In this document: positions 13,374-21,953 of the stretch, piece after piece
Layout: each line of letters opens with the position of its first letter
Numbering within the stretch: the first letter of the stretch is position 1
Assembly (NCBI GenBank): GCA_900551815.1
Contig: URXE01000031.1
Location: 1-25,998, forward strand
Direction: 5' to 3'
DNA from: an uncultured Collinsella sp.
GTDB lineage: Bacteria; Actinomycetota; Coriobacteriia; Coriobacteriales; Coriobacteriaceae
DNA: 25,998 nt
Position numbers and translations under genes: made by a program
Notes under the pieces: generated by a model
Seen by the model: the letters and a program-made list of their open reading frames with translations, nothing else
The model's database searches: none
What the model was told of the DNA's origin: nothing

Positions 13374-14381
13374 CTAGTCGGCGAGTCCGTAGAACTCTTG
13401 AGAGGGGACGCGGTCGGTAAGAATCTCGAGCGCCCTATCCAAAGTAACACCGTTGTAGAGCGTTTGCTCCACGGCAAAGGTGAGCGGAATGTCTACGCCC
13501 AGTGAACGGGCGAGCTCGCTGACGCTGCGGGCCGCGATGGCACCCTCGACCACCATATGCGTGCGCGCCTGGTACTCTTCGAGCGACACGCCATGAGCGA
13601 ACTCGTAGCCAAAGGTACGGTTGCGCGAATGCTCCGAAGTGCAGGTGGCGATAAGGTCGCCCATGCCGGCAAGCCCCATGCAGGTCATGGCCTGGCCGCC
13701 GCGGGCGTGCACCAGGCGGCTGATCTCGGCCAGACCGCGCGTCATGATGAGGGCGAGCGTGTTATCGCCCGCACCCGAGCCGGCGGAGATGCCGCACACG
13801 ATGGCGATGACGTTTTTCATGGCGCCGCAAACCTCGACGCCGGTCATGTCCTGAGACAGGTAGATGCGGAAGGCCGTGGACAGGAGCAAGTCCTTAAAGG
13901 TCTCCCCTATCTGCGGATCTTTGCTGGCGATGACGGCGGCAGAAAGTCCGCCGCGGCAGATCTCCTCGGCATGATTGGGGCCCGAAAGCGCCGCCACGCG
14001 CCGCTCGTTGCCGATCTCGCTGGCAATGACCTCGCTCATGAGCAGGCCGGACTCGGGCTCAATGCCCTTGGTGAGGCACAGGGCAGGAGTTTCGGTATCG
14101 ATAAACGGCGCTGCCCGATGGCACACGTCGCGCAAGTGCGTGGAGGGCACGGCAAAGATGATGGCTTCGGCGCCGTCGAGCGCCTGGGCGAGCTCGGTCG
14201 TGGCGACAACGTTTTCCGGCAGCACGTAGTCCACCAGATAGCGGGGGTTGCGATGCTCACCGTTAATGCCGGCGGCCGTCCGCTCGCTATGGGCCCACAT
14301 GGTCACGCGCTCGGCTCGCGCAGCGGCAAGGCCGGCGACGGCGGTTCCCCAGGAGCCGGAGCCAATCAGCGCAACATTCAT
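13374..14381 (-). CDS. gpsA: Glycerol-3-phosphate dehydrogenase [NAD(P)+]
   Basis: This enzyme reduces dihydroxyacetone phosphate to sn-glycerol-3-phosphate, the backbone for phospholipids. It has 335 residues. The Rossmann loop GSGSWGTA lies at residues 7-14; IIFAVPSTHLRDV, LTKGIE, LSGPNHAEEI, the catalytic-lysine segment GAMKNVIAI, and GLAGMGDLIATC complete the family pattern. TAGGAGAG, partly from the plsY stop, precedes the ATG. Its product is the direct substrate of PlsY encoded ten bases upstream and, after acylation, of PlsC in the same cluster. Confidence 0.97.
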   Translation of the reverse strand: MNVALIGSGSWGTAVAGLAAARAERVTMWAHSERTAAGINGEHRNPRYLVDYVLPENVVATTELAQALDGAEAIIFAVPSTHLRDVCHRAAPFIDTETPALCLTKGIEPESGLLMSEVIASEIGNERRVAALSGPNHAEEICRGGLSAAVIASKDPQIGETFKDLLLSTAFRIYLSQDMTGVEVCGAMKNVIAIVCGISAGSGAGDNTLALIMTRGLAEISRLVHARGGQAMTCMGLAGMGDLIATCTSEHSRNRTFGYEFAHGVSLEEYQARTHMVVEGAIAARSVSELARSLGVDIPLTFAVEQTLYNGVTLDRALEILTDRVPSQEFYGLAD

Positions 14382-14390
14382 GACTCTCTC

Positions 14391-15074
14391 CTACTTATCG
14401 TCGGGCTCGGTGACGCGCTTGGTAAACGAGAGCTTGGACTCCTTACCGGTCATGAGCTTTTTGATGTTCGCGCGATGGGCCCACACCACGGTGATGCCGA
14501 TTAGCGCCATGCAAAACTTGAGGCCCAGGCTGCTGTACGGAAAGACCGCGCAGGCAGCGATGGGAAGTCCGATGGCAGCGGCGAGCGAGCCCACCGACAC
14601 AAACTTGGTGATGGCGACGGCCACGATAAACATGCCCAGCAGCGACAGGCCAATGGGCCAGTACCAGGCAAGAATCACGCCCAGGCCCACGGCGATACCC
14701 TTACCGCCGTGGAAGTTAAGGTAGGGAGAAAAGATGTGTCCCCACACGGCCGCCAGGCAAATGACGCCGAGCATCCAATCGCCAGCGGCACCGGGAGCCA
14801 TAATGCTCACAGGGAAGCCGTAGCCCACGCTCGCGATGAGCGGACGGGCGATAAGGACGCAGATGGCGCCCTTAAGGCAGTCGAGCAGCAGCGTGAGCGC
14901 GGCCACCTTGGGGCCGGCCACGCGCAGCGCGTTGGTGGTGCCGATGTTGCCGGAGCCCGCCTTGCGAATGTCGGTGTGGTTGAACACGCGGCCCAGGATC
15001 AAGCCAAACGGAATAGCTCCGATAAAGAACGAGACCACGGCGCAGATGGCGGTCAGCAGAATCGGATTAAGCAT
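14391..15074 (-). CDS. plsY: Acylphosphate:glycerol-3-phosphate acyltransferase
   Basis: This 227-residue multi-pass membrane enzyme transfers the acyl chain of acyl-phosphate to position 1 of glycerol-3-phosphate. The three family motifs are visible: GSGNIGTTN near residues 40-48, FHGGKGIAVGLG in the middle, and the C-terminal helix with WAHRANIKKL. Hydrophobic helices match the family's multi-pass topology. The ATG at 15072-15074 overlaps the last 8 bases of der; AAGGAGC just before it is a strong ribosome site, so an upstream in-frame ATG within der is rejected. PlsX, which makes the acyl-phosphate, is not in this window. Confidence 0.95.
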   Translation of the reverse strand: MLNPILLTAICAVVSFFIGAIPFGLILGRVFNHTDIRKAGSGNIGTTNALRVAGPKVAALTLLLDCLKGAICVLIARPLIASVGYGFPVSIMAPGAAGDWMLGVICLAAVWGHIFSPYLNFHGGKGIAVGLGVILAWYWPIGLSLLGMFIVAVAITKFVSVGSLAAAIGLPIAACAVFPYSSLGLKFCMALIGITVVWAHRANIKKLMTGKESKLSFTKRVTEPDDK

Positions 15075-16401
15075 CCTTTTGCTCCTTCTTCCTAAAGAAG
15101 AGTCGAATGGGCGTGCCAGCAAAATCGAACGTGGAGCGCATGCGGTTCTCCACGTAGCGCTGGTAGGTGTCATTGACCAGGTCGCTGTGGTTGACGAAGA
15201 ACGTGAACGTCGGCGGGTTGACGCCCGTCTGGGTCACGTAGTGCATGCGCAGGCGGCGCTTGCCGTCAACCACGGTATGACCAAACTCGCGCAGGTCGGT
15301 GAGGAACGTGTTGAGGCGCGAGGTGCTGATCTTTTGCGAGCGCGTCTTCTCGGCGGCGTCGACCATGCCCCAGATCTTCTCGATGCTGCGGCCAGTCAGG
15401 GCAGAGATGCGCAGGTACTGGGCCCAGGGAGCCATGACGCCCAGACGGCGATCAATGGTCTCCATACAGGCCTCGCGCTTGCGGTCATCGTCGAGCAGGT
15501 CCCACTTGTTGAGCAGCACCACGATGGCGCAGCCGCGCTCGATGGCCAAGCCCATGACCTTCTGGTCCTGCTCGGTGACGCCCACGGAGGCGTCGACGAC
15601 GAGCAGCGCCACGTCGGCGCGGTCGATGGCGCGCAGGCCGCGGACCATGGAGTAGTACTCGATGTTCTCGTACACGGTGCTCTTCTTGCGAATGCCCGCG
15701 GTGTCGACCATGCGGTAATGCTTGCCGTTGCGCTCCACGACCGTATCGATGGCGTCGCGCGTCGTGCCGGCAATGTTGGACACGATGGAGCGGTCGGCGC
15801 CCAAGATGCGGTTGAACAGCGACGACTTACCGGCGTTGGGGCGGCCGATGATGGCGACGTTCAGCGCGTCGGGGAACTCATCGGCGACCTCGTCCTCTTC
15901 CTCCGGAAGCAGGGCCACGATATCGTCGAGCAGGTCGCCCGTGCCATGGCCATGCAGGGCCGAGAGCGGCGTGGGCTCACCGATGCCGAGCGAATAGAAC
16001 TCCCAGATGCTGTCGTTCTCGCGATCGGGGTTGTCGAGCTTGTTCACCAGCAGAAAGACCGGCTTGTCGCAGCGCTTGAGCATGCGGGCGACCGACTCGT
16101 CCTCCTCGGTGACGCCGGTGCGGCCGTCGACCACAAACAGGATGACGGCGGCTTCCTCAGCGGCGGCGAGCGCCTGGTCGCGGATGGACGTGGCGAAGAC
16201 GTCGTCGCTCTTGAGCGGTTCGATGCCGCCCGTGTCGACGATGGTGAACTCACGGCCGTTCCAGTCGGCCGTGTGATACGAGCGGTCGCGCGTGACGCCG
16301 CGGGACTCGTGGACGATGGCGTCCGAGGTCTGGGCTAGGCGGTTAACGAGCGTGGACTTGCCCACGTTGGGGCGTCCGACGACGGCGACGATAGGTTTCA
16401 T
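15067..16401 (-). CDS. der: Ribosome assembly GTPase Der (EngA)
   Basis: This 444-residue GTPase with two tandem G domains is needed for maturation of the 50S subunit. The first P-loop GRPNVGKS is at residues 9-16, with DTGG and NKLD (120-123). The second P-loop GRPNAGKS is at 186-193, with DTAG and NKWD. The C-terminal KH-like domain ends in a basic tail (RKKEQKD). AAAGGAG precedes the ATG at 16401. Its stop overlaps plsY. In Mycobacterium der follows cmk directly; here plsC, ispH and the DUF512 gene lie between. Confidence 0.98.
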   Translation of the reverse strand: MKPIVAVVGRPNVGKSTLVNRLAQTSDAIVHESRGVTRDRSYHTADWNGREFTIVDTGGIEPLKSDDVFATSIRDQALAAAEEAAVILFVVDGRTGVTEEDESVARMLKRCDKPVFLLVNKLDNPDRENDSIWEFYSLGIGEPTPLSALHGHGTGDLLDDIVALLPEEEDEVADEFPDALNVAIIGRPNAGKSSLFNRILGADRSIVSNIAGTTRDAIDTVVERNGKHYRMVDTAGIRKKSTVYENIEYYSMVRGLRAIDRADVALLVVDASVGVTEQDQKVMGLAIERGCAIVVLLNKWDLLDDDRKREACMETIDRRLGVMAPWAQYLRISALTGRSIEKIWGMVDAAEKTRSQKISTSRLNTFLTDLREFGHTVVDGKRRLRMHYVTQTGVNPPTFTFFVNHSDLVNDTYQRYVENRMRSTFDFAGTPIRLFFRKKEQKDA

Positions 16402-16411
16402 CTGCTCTCCT

Positions 16412-17854
16412 TTAATGGGTAGGGTCAGCGGGATTAGTTGAATTGGCGGGCGTTATGCCAAGGATGTGCTCCAGGGTATCGAGCAGCTCATGCGGCATGG
16501 TCGACACCACATGAACCTCGGCGCCGCGACTGGTAAGGCTTGCGAGTAAATCGTCACGATGATACTCGTCAAGCGTCATGCCGTCAGCGTTGAACATGAG
16601 CTTAGGCACAAAGAGCATAACCCCCGACAGGTCTTGCGGCAGCTGCTCCAGGATATCGCTCGCGACGATGAGGCCGGTCACGTCCACGTTACCGCCAAAG
16701 TAGCGGTTCTTGATGGCCGTGACGGTGCCGGAAAGGCCCTGCGGAGACTCCACGAAGCGGGCCACGGTATCGCGTGCGCTGGCGCCCGAAAGACATACTA
16801 GGCGCTGGTTGCGGGCGGTCATAGCCTTGCGAACGCGGGCAAGGCGCTCAGCGTCGGCGGCAAGCACGTCGTCGGTCTCGTCCAGATACGAGCGGATCAT
16901 GCCGATGCCGTCGTAGTACTGCGGGTAACCGTCGTAAAAGTCCGCCTCGGGCGGCTCGATGCCGGCGTCCAGATAGAACTCGTCGCTCATCTGGAAGGTA
17001 TGGCGGCCAAAGCGCTCGTACGCGCGATCCTGGAAGGGTCTGATCATGGCAATGGTTTCGCGCGCGAGCTCGGGCTTGTCGCTGTAGGACCAGCTAAAGC
17101 GGTTCTGGTGCTTGGTAAAACCGAGCGGCACAATGCCCAGGCTGGTGATTTGCTCGTGCTCCTCGCAAAAGCGTAGGGTCTTTTCCAGCTCCTCGCCGTC
17201 GTTCATGCCAGGGCACAAAACGATCTGCGCGTGAATCTCGATGCCGGCGGCCATGATGGCCTCGAGTACATCCATGCCGCGCTGGGCGTTGCGGCCCATC
17301 ATGCGGCGACGGACGTCGGGGCTTACGGCGTGGACCGACACGTTCATGGGGCTCATGTTACGGTCGATGACGTTTTGCACGTCCTCGTCGGAGAGGTTCG
17401 TGAGCGTGACAAAGTTGCCCTGCAAAAAGCTCAGGCGGTAGTCGTCGTCGCGAATGTAGAGCGTGGAGCGGCCGCCCTTGGGTAGCATGGTCATAAAGCA
17501 GAACACGCAGGCGTTTACGCAGGTACGCATGCCGTCGAAGATGGGGCCATCGAACTCTAGGCCCCAGTCCTCGCCGGGAAAGCGGTCAAGCTCGACGGGG
17601 GTGACGGTGCCGTCGCGCGGGTCGAAAACTTCCAGCTCGACGGTGTCGTCGTCTGCTTCCCAAAGCCATACGATCATATCGGTCAGCTTCTCGCCATTGA
17701 CCGTGAGCACGCGCATGCCCGGCTCGATACCCACATCCCATGCGGGCGATTCGGGACGCACGCTCTTTACGAGCGCGCCCTCACCCGGCTCGGGGTCGCG
17801 GCTGCGCCCGTAATCGGCCACCTCGGCGGCGTATGCGGGTACGGTCTGGTCCAT
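16412..17854 (-). CDS. DUF512 protein: PDZ plus radical-SAM-like oxidoreductase
   Basis: This 480-residue protein has residues about 25-80 as a PDZ-like domain (ALVKSVRPESPAWDVGIEPGMRVL). A radical-SAM-type cluster motif CVNACVFC follows, with Cys112, Cys116 and Cys119. A central barrel and a C-terminal DUF512 domain complete it. The family is widespread in Firmicutes, Cyanobacteria and Coriobacteria, often near der, but no reaction is established. The start is the ATG at 17852-17854, two bases after the ispH stop, preceded by AAGGAG inside the end of ispH. A longer in-frame extension across ispH is rejected because it has Arg/His-rich, non-protein-like composition. Adjacent IspH is also a 4Fe-4S enzyme. 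Family is sure; function unknown. Confidence 0.88.
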   Translation of the reverse strand: MDQTVPAYAAEVADYGRSRDPEPGEGALVKSVRPESPAWDVGIEPGMRVLTVNGEKLTDMIVWLWEADDDTVELEVFDPRDGTVTPVELDRFPGEDWGLEFDGPIFDGMRTCVNACVFCFMTMLPKGGRSTLYIRDDDYRLSFLQGNFVTLTNLSDEDVQNVIDRNMSPMNVSVHAVSPDVRRRMMGRNAQRGMDVLEAIMAAGIEIHAQIVLCPGMNDGEELEKTLRFCEEHEQITSLGIVPLGFTKHQNRFSWSYSDKPELARETIAMIRPFQDRAYERFGRHTFQMSDEFYLDAGIEPPEADFYDGYPQYYDGIGMIRSYLDETDDVLAADAERLARVRKAMTARNQRLVCLSGASARDTVARFVESPQGLSGTVTAIKNRYFGGNVDVTGLIVASDILEQLPQDLSGVMLFVPKLMFNADGMTLDEYHRDDLLASLTSRGAEVHVVSTMPHELLDTLEHILGITPANSTNPADPTH

Positions 17855-17856
17855 GA

Positions 17857-18753
17857 TTAGCGGCAAAGCTCCTTGATGCGCGCAACGGCGCGTTCGATGT
17901 GTTCTTGCGGGGTGGAGGCTCCGGCGGTGATGCCGATGTGGCGCGCGTCGGTAAACCACGCGGCCTCGAGCTCGGAAGCTTCCTCGATGTGATGCGTGCG
18001 CTCGCAGGCATCGGCGCAGATCTGTGCCAGGCGGCGGGTGTTGCCCGAGTTCTTTCCGCCCACGACGACCATGCAATCACAGCGGTTGGCAAGCGACGCG
18101 GCTGCCTGCTGGCGCTCGCTCGTGGCTGCGCAGATAGTGTTGATCACGCGCAGTTCCTGCACGCGTGGGGTGATGGAGGCCACAACCTCGGCTAGATTCC
18201 GTGCGGTTTGGGTGGTCTGCACAACCAGGCCCACCTTGCCCTTGAGCGGCAGTGCGTCCGCATCGGCAGCGCAACTCACGACCTGTGCGTCATCGCCGGC
18301 GTGGCCCAGGATGCCCTCGACCTCGGGATGCCCCGGCTCGCCCACGACGATCACACGGTAGCCCTCGCGCACCAGGCGCTCGGCCGCCACATGGACCTTC
18401 TTCACGTAGGGGCAGGTGGCGTCGACCACGGTAAGGCCGCACTCGTGAGCGGCCTCGATCACCTGTGGCACCACACCGTGGGCGCGGATGATTACGGTGC
18501 CCGACGCGGCGTCGTCCAAGGTGTCTGCCAGACCGACGCCCGCCTCGGCGAGCTCGCGTACCACGATGGGGTTATGGATGAGCGGACCCAGTGTGTGGAC
18601 CTGAGTGCTCTCCCCTGCCTGCGGGGCGGCCGCCAATGCCATATCGAGCGCACGCTGCACGCCGTAGCAGGTGCCGGCATGCGCGGCGATCTCGATGGTG
18701 GGGACGACCTTCTCAGCGGCGCCCGCGGCGGTATTCATGACGTTCTCATCCAT
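17857..18753 (-). CDS. ispH: 4-hydroxy-3-methylbut-2-enyl diphosphate reductase
   Basis: The last step of the MEP isoprenoid pathway, giving IPP and DMAPP, uses a 4Fe-4S cluster. This protein has 298 residues. The cluster ligands are Cys29 (AGTCYGVQRA), Cys114 (DATCPYVKKVH) and Cys208 (NTICAATSERQ). GHPEVEG, QTTQT, and the C-terminal ITAGASTP match the family. The ATG ending at 18753 is two bases after the plsC stop; another ATG five codons later is possible, and the longer start inside plsC is rejected. The first motif reads TCYGV where many homologues have FCxGV, a small change that leaves the ligand intact. Confidence 0.96.
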   Translation of the reverse strand: MDENVMNTAAGAAEKVVPTIEIAAHAGTCYGVQRALDMALAAAPQAGESTQVHTLGPLIHNPIVVRELAEAGVGLADTLDDAASGTVIIRAHGVVPQVIEAAHECGLTVVDATCPYVKKVHVAAERLVREGYRVIVVGEPGHPEVEGILGHAGDDAQVVSCAADADALPLKGKVGLVVQTTQTARNLAEVVASITPRVQELRVINTICAATSERQQAAASLANRCDCMVVVGGKNSGNTRRLAQICADACERTHHIEEASELEAAWFTDARHIGITAGASTPQEHIERAVARIKELCR

Positions 18754-18755
18754 AG

Positions 18756-19484
18756 CTAGAACCTGCCTGGATGCTCGGCGCACAGGTCGTCGCGCATGGC
18801 GTAGACGCGGTTCATGGCCTCGGACTCAAACCATGCCAGGCGCTCCTTGCGCTTGAGCTCGGCCGGAGCGTCGGATAGCGAGACGGCCTTGCCGGCACGA
18901 ATCCAGCACTTTTTGGGGCGCATGAGTTTTTTGCCCTTAGGCGTGATGTCGGACCAGCCACAAATGGCGAGTGGGTTGACGGGCGCCTTGCCCATCTGGG
19001 CGATGAGAGCAAAGCCGCCGTGGACCTCGGGTTTGATCTCGCGCGAGCGGATGCGCGTGCCCTCGGGGAAGATCAGAACGTCCTCACCGCGCTGCAGCGC
19101 ATGCTGGGCGGCACGCAGACACTTCATGTCGGCGGTGCCGCGCTCGACGGGAATGCCACCCACGCGGCTAAAGGCCCAGCGCACAATCTTGGTCTTGGCA
19201 AACTCGGACTTAAAGATGGGGCGGATGCGGCGGCCGCCAAAGAACAGCGCCGTCTCCACGGCCAAGAGTTCGGCCATCGAGGTGTGGTTGCAGATGACCA
19301 CGCTGCCGCGGCCTTCCTGGCGCTCAAACAGCAGGTCGGCATCCTCGACCTTCCAGCGCCACATAAGCTTGGAGAAGACCCACAGGATGCCCATGACCAC
19401 GACGACGGCGCCGCGGATGAGCGCCGGGAACTCGGCGTAGGGGGCGTTGTAGTAATCCTCGGGCGTCTGCTTAAACAGGCGCAT
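18756..19484 (-). CDS. plsC: 1-acylglycerol-3-phosphate acyltransferase
   Basis: This 242-residue membrane-bound enzyme adds the second acyl chain to form phosphatidic acid. There is one N-terminal hydrophobic segment (residues about 20-40). The acyltransferase motifs are NHTSMAE (His67 to Glu72), GGIPVERG, and IFPEGTR (138-144). The first motif is unusual: the family's catalytic HX4D is HX4E here, and the codon is clearly GAA at 19269-19271. The change is conservative but sits in the catalytic dyad. AAAGGAGG, formed at the end of cmk, precedes the ATG. The order cmk-plsC-ispH is common in Clostridia. If Glu72 impairs activity, another PlsC must exist elsewhere. Confidence 0.92.
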   Translation of the reverse strand: MRLFKQTPEDYYNAPYAEFPALIRGAVVVVMGILWVFSKLMWRWKVEDADLLFERQEGRGSVVICNHTSMAELLAVETALFFGGRRIRPIFKSEFAKTKIVRWAFSRVGGIPVERGTADMKCLRAAQHALQRGEDVLIFPEGTRIRSREIKPEVHGGFALIAQMGKAPVNPLAICGWSDITPKGKKLMRPKKCWIRAGKAVSLSDAPAELKRKERLAWFESEAMNRVYAMRDDLCAEHPGRF

Positions 19485-19487
19485 GGG

Positions 19488-20174
19488 CTACCTCCTTTGG
19501 TTGATGAGGTCCTCGATAATGCGGACGACCTCGTCGATGGTGTGGGCGGTGGAGTCGACGTGCACGGCGTCCTCGGCGGGCACGAGCGGCGCGACCTCGC
19601 GGCTGCTGTCGAGTTTGTCGCGCTGTTTGAGGGCGTCGAGGGTCTCGTCGACCTCGGCTTCGAGCTGCTCGGCAGTAAGCGGCTGGGCGTCGTTTTGGTG
19701 GCGCTGCAGCACGCGGCGGCGGGCGCGCTCACGCGGGTCGGCGGTTAGGAACACCTTGACCTGCGCGTTGGGGAATACGACGGTGCCGATGTCGCGACCC
19801 TCGGCGACAATGTCGCGGTCCTCGGCGGCGCGACGCTGGTGAATGAGCATGGCGGCGCGCACGCCCGGGTAGGCCGAGACCTTAGAGACGTTGGCGTCGA
19901 CCTGCGGGGTGCGGATGGCAGCCGATGCGTCCTGGCCGTCGATGGTCAGGCGCGTGTCCTCGCCAGTGCCGTTGGTAAAGCGAATCTCGATCTGCTCGGC
20001 GAGGGCGTCGATAGCCGCCTCGTCGTCCAGATCGATGCCGCGGTCGAGCGCGGCGAAGGTGACAGCGCGATACATGGCGCCCGTGTCGAGCTTGTTAAAG
20101 CCGAGCTGGCGGGCGATCTCCTTGGCGATAGTGGACTTGCCGGAACCGGCGGGGCCGTCGATGGCGACGATCAT
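19488..20174 (-). CDS. cmk: Cytidylate kinase
   Basis: This enzyme phosphorylates CMP and dCMP with ATP for nucleotide and CDP-lipid supply. It has 228 residues. The P-loop GPAGSGKS spans residues 7-14, followed by LDTGAMYRAVT, the substrate loop AEGRDIGTVVFP, the arginine-rich lid ADPRERARRR, and the RDKLDSSRE segment near the end. GAAAGGAAG six bases upstream supports the ATG at 20174. A 66-base spacer separates it from rluB; the gene is in the classical scpA-scpB-rluB-cmk order. Confidence 0.97.
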   Translation of the reverse strand: MIVAIDGPAGSGKSTIAKEIARQLGFNKLDTGAMYRAVTFAALDRGIDLDDEAAIDALAEQIEIRFTNGTGEDTRLTIDGQDASAAIRTPQVDANVSKVSAYPGVRAAMLIHQRRAAEDRDIVAEGRDIGTVVFPNAQVKVFLTADPRERARRRVLQRHQNDAQPLTAEQLEAEVDETLDALKQRDKLDSSREVAPLVPAEDAVHVDSTAHTIDEVVRIIEDLINQRR

Positions 20175-20240
20175 GCAATGCTTCCTTTCGGTGGTTGACG
20201 TGTTGGTATGGGACGCGGACGCTGGGGCTTGGCGGACTGG

Positions 20241-21221
20241 CTAGCCTGTGTAGCGCTCGCGGTAGGTGTTGCGCTTGGGCGCGGAGCCGTGGCTGCCGTG
20301 GTGGCGCGTGCGGCTCGCGGTGTTGGTCACCGGCGCGCCGGCGCGTTTGGAGCTGGCCTGCTTGGGCGGGATGCCGCCGGCCTTTAGGATCTGCACCTCG
20401 CGGTCGGTAAGCTCTCGCCACGAGCCCTTGGCCACGTCCTTGAGCTCCAAGCCGGCAAAGTTACAGCGGTGCAGGCGGATCACCGGGTGGTGAATCTTGC
20501 TCAGCATGCGCTTGACCTGGTTCTTGCGGCCCTCGCGGATGATGACCTCCACGGCGGTGGTGCCGGGCTTGACGCCTTGCGGAGCCACGGCCTCGGCCTC
20601 GCGCGCGCTGATGACACGGCAAATCGCCGGCTGGCACAGACCGTCATCGAGCTCGATGCCGCGACGCAGCGGTTCCAAGTTGCTGTCGGTCAGGCGGCCG
20701 TCTACCAGTGCCTGATAGGTCTTGTAGACGTGCTTGCTGGGGTGCAGCAGATCCTGCGAAAGGTCGCCGTCGGTGGTAAAGAGCAGAAGGCCCGTGGTGT
20801 CGCGGTCCAGGCGACCCACCGGGAAGAGCCCCGGAAAGCGGTCGCGCGGCACCAGGTCGGCCACACAAGGGCGCTCCTGCGGATCGCTCATGGTGGTGAG
20901 GTAGCCGGTCGGTTTGTAGAGCATCAGGTACACGGCGCCCTGGTTGAGCTTGACGGGCATGCCGTCGACCTCGATATGGTCGCGGTCGACATCGACCTTG
21001 GTGCCCAGTTCGGTCGCGACCTGGCCGTTGACGGTCACGCGACCGGCGGTCATCAGGTCCTCCGAGCCGCGGCGGCTCGCCACGCCCGCGCGCGCCAAAA
21101 AGCGCTGAAGACGCATGGTGTGCGGGTAGACGGGCTGGGCGCCGGCTGCGGGCGCTGCGGCGTCCGTGGCGCTTGCGGCGCTTGCGGCGCGCGTCTCCCC
21201 TGCTTCGTTAGTCCTCGTCAT
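20241..21221 (-). CDS. 23S rRNA pseudouridine synthase, RluB/RsuA family
   Basis: This 326-residue enzyme isomerises a uridine in large-subunit rRNA, by context position 2605 (RluB). An Ala-rich leader (1-33) precedes an S4 RNA-binding domain (MRLQRFLARAGVASRRGSED, about 36-95). The catalytic Asp139 lies in GRLDRDTTGLLL, and REGRKNQVKRML and HRCNFAGL follow. The C-terminus is a basic disordered tail. The start at 21219-21221 overlaps scpB by 14 bases in another frame, with GGAGG upstream; longer in-frame starts lie inside scpB. RsuA and RluB are hard to tell apart, but linkage to scpAB favours RluB. Confidence 0.92.
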   Translation of the reverse strand: MTRTNEAGETRAASAASATDAAAPAAGAQPVYPHTMRLQRFLARAGVASRRGSEDLMTAGRVTVNGQVATELGTKVDVDRDHIEVDGMPVKLNQGAVYLMLYKPTGYLTTMSDPQERPCVADLVPRDRFPGLFPVGRLDRDTTGLLLFTTDGDLSQDLLHPSKHVYKTYQALVDGRLTDSNLEPLRRGIELDDGLCQPAICRVISAREAEAVAPQGVKPGTTAVEVIIREGRKNQVKRMLSKIHHPVIRLHRCNFAGLELKDVAKGSWRELTDREVQILKAGGIPPKQASSKRAGAPVTNTASRTRHHGSHGSAPKRNTYRERYTG

Positions 21222-21942
21222 GCATATCCTCCGAGGTCTCGTCGGTGGGCAGAAGATCTGCGCCATCGGTATCCTCAACATCGGTATCCTCAACATCGGT
21301 ATCGATCAGTTCGCGCTCTTCGTCCAGGTCCTCGGCCTGCTCCTCGAGGGTGGATTGAATGCTGCGGCCGCTCAGGCGCTCGCGGATAAACTGGCGCGAC
21401 TGCTCGTCGGGGGCAAACTGCTCCAGATCGGGCAGGTCGCGGGTAGAGCGCAGGCCGAACTTTTCCAAGAAGGCGTTGGTCGTGCCGTAGATGATGGCCT
21501 GACCGCGCTCGGGGTCGCGGCCGAGCTCGCGCACCAGGCCCTTGTCCACGAGCGACGCGATGACGCCGTCGGAGTTGACGCCGCGGATGCCCTTGACCAC
21601 CTCACGCGTGACGGGCTGGTGGTAGGCGATGACGGCCAGGGTCTCGAGCGCTGCCTGCGACAGTTTTTGCGTGTCCCAGCTCAGCACATAGGCTTCGACC
21701 ACGTCGTGGTAGGCGGGGTGCGTAAACAGGCGCCAGCCACCGGCGACCTCGCGCAACTGAAAGCCGCGGTTGGCCTCCTCGTACTCAACCTTGAGCTCGG
21801 CCAACAGCGATGCGCACTCGCCGGGGGCGATATCCAACGCACCTGCCAGCGCGGGCGCGCTCACGGGGTCGCTCGAAACCAGCAGCAGCGCCTCGAGGGC
21901 GCCTTTGAGGCTGTTTGCCTCTAGCGTGGAAAGGGTTGACAT
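21208..21942 (-). CDS. scpB: Segregation and condensation protein B
   Basis: This 244-residue kleisin-associated protein acts with ScpA and SMC to compact and segregate chromosomes. Two winged-helix domains are evident: residues about 10-90 (LKGALEALLLVSSDPVS) and about 95-175 (LSQAALETLAVIAYHQPVTREVVKGIRGVNSD, then IYGTTNAFLEKFGL). The C-terminal tail from about 190 is strongly acidic and includes a TDVED repeat written as 15-base tandem units. The scpA stop lies 11 bases upstream, and the gene overlaps rluB by 14 bases. Confidence 0.96.
   Translation of the reverse strand: MSTLSTLEANSLKGALEALLLVSSDPVSAPALAGALDIAPGECASLLAELKVEYEEANRGFQLREVAGGWRLFTHPAYHDVVEAYVLSWDTQKLSQAALETLAVIAYHQPVTREVVKGIRGVNSDGVIASLVDKGLVRELGRDPERGQAIIYGTTNAFLEKFGLRSTRDLPDLEQFAPDEQSRQFIRERLSGRSIQSTLEEQAEDLDEERELIDTDVEDTDVEDTDGADLLPTDETSEDMHDED
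21264..21303. repeat. 15-bp tandem repeat in the scpB acidic tail
   Basis: CATCGGTATCCTCAA is repeated exactly at 21264-21278 and 21279-21293, with a partial copy to 21303. It encodes a repeated VEDTD block on the minus strand. The repeat is in frame and lies outside the winged-helix domains, so length variation would be tolerated. Confidence 0.9.
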
Positions 21943-21953
21943 GGTTGCCGCTC

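Noticed and set aside
11631..13505. 624-residue plus-strand ORF opposite the cysteine desulfurase and rpe
   Set aside because: It spans two real genes on the other strand and the intergenic gap, without a ribosome site or any recognisable domain.
14836..16338. 500-residue plus-strand ORF opposite der and plsY
   Set aside because: Antisense shadow with low-complexity composition; both minus-strand genes are fully conserved.
17855..18076. N-terminal extension of the DUF512 frame into ispH
   Set aside because: Arg/His-rich, not conserved-looking; the ATG at 17854 directly after the ispH stop gives a normal PDZ-first protein.
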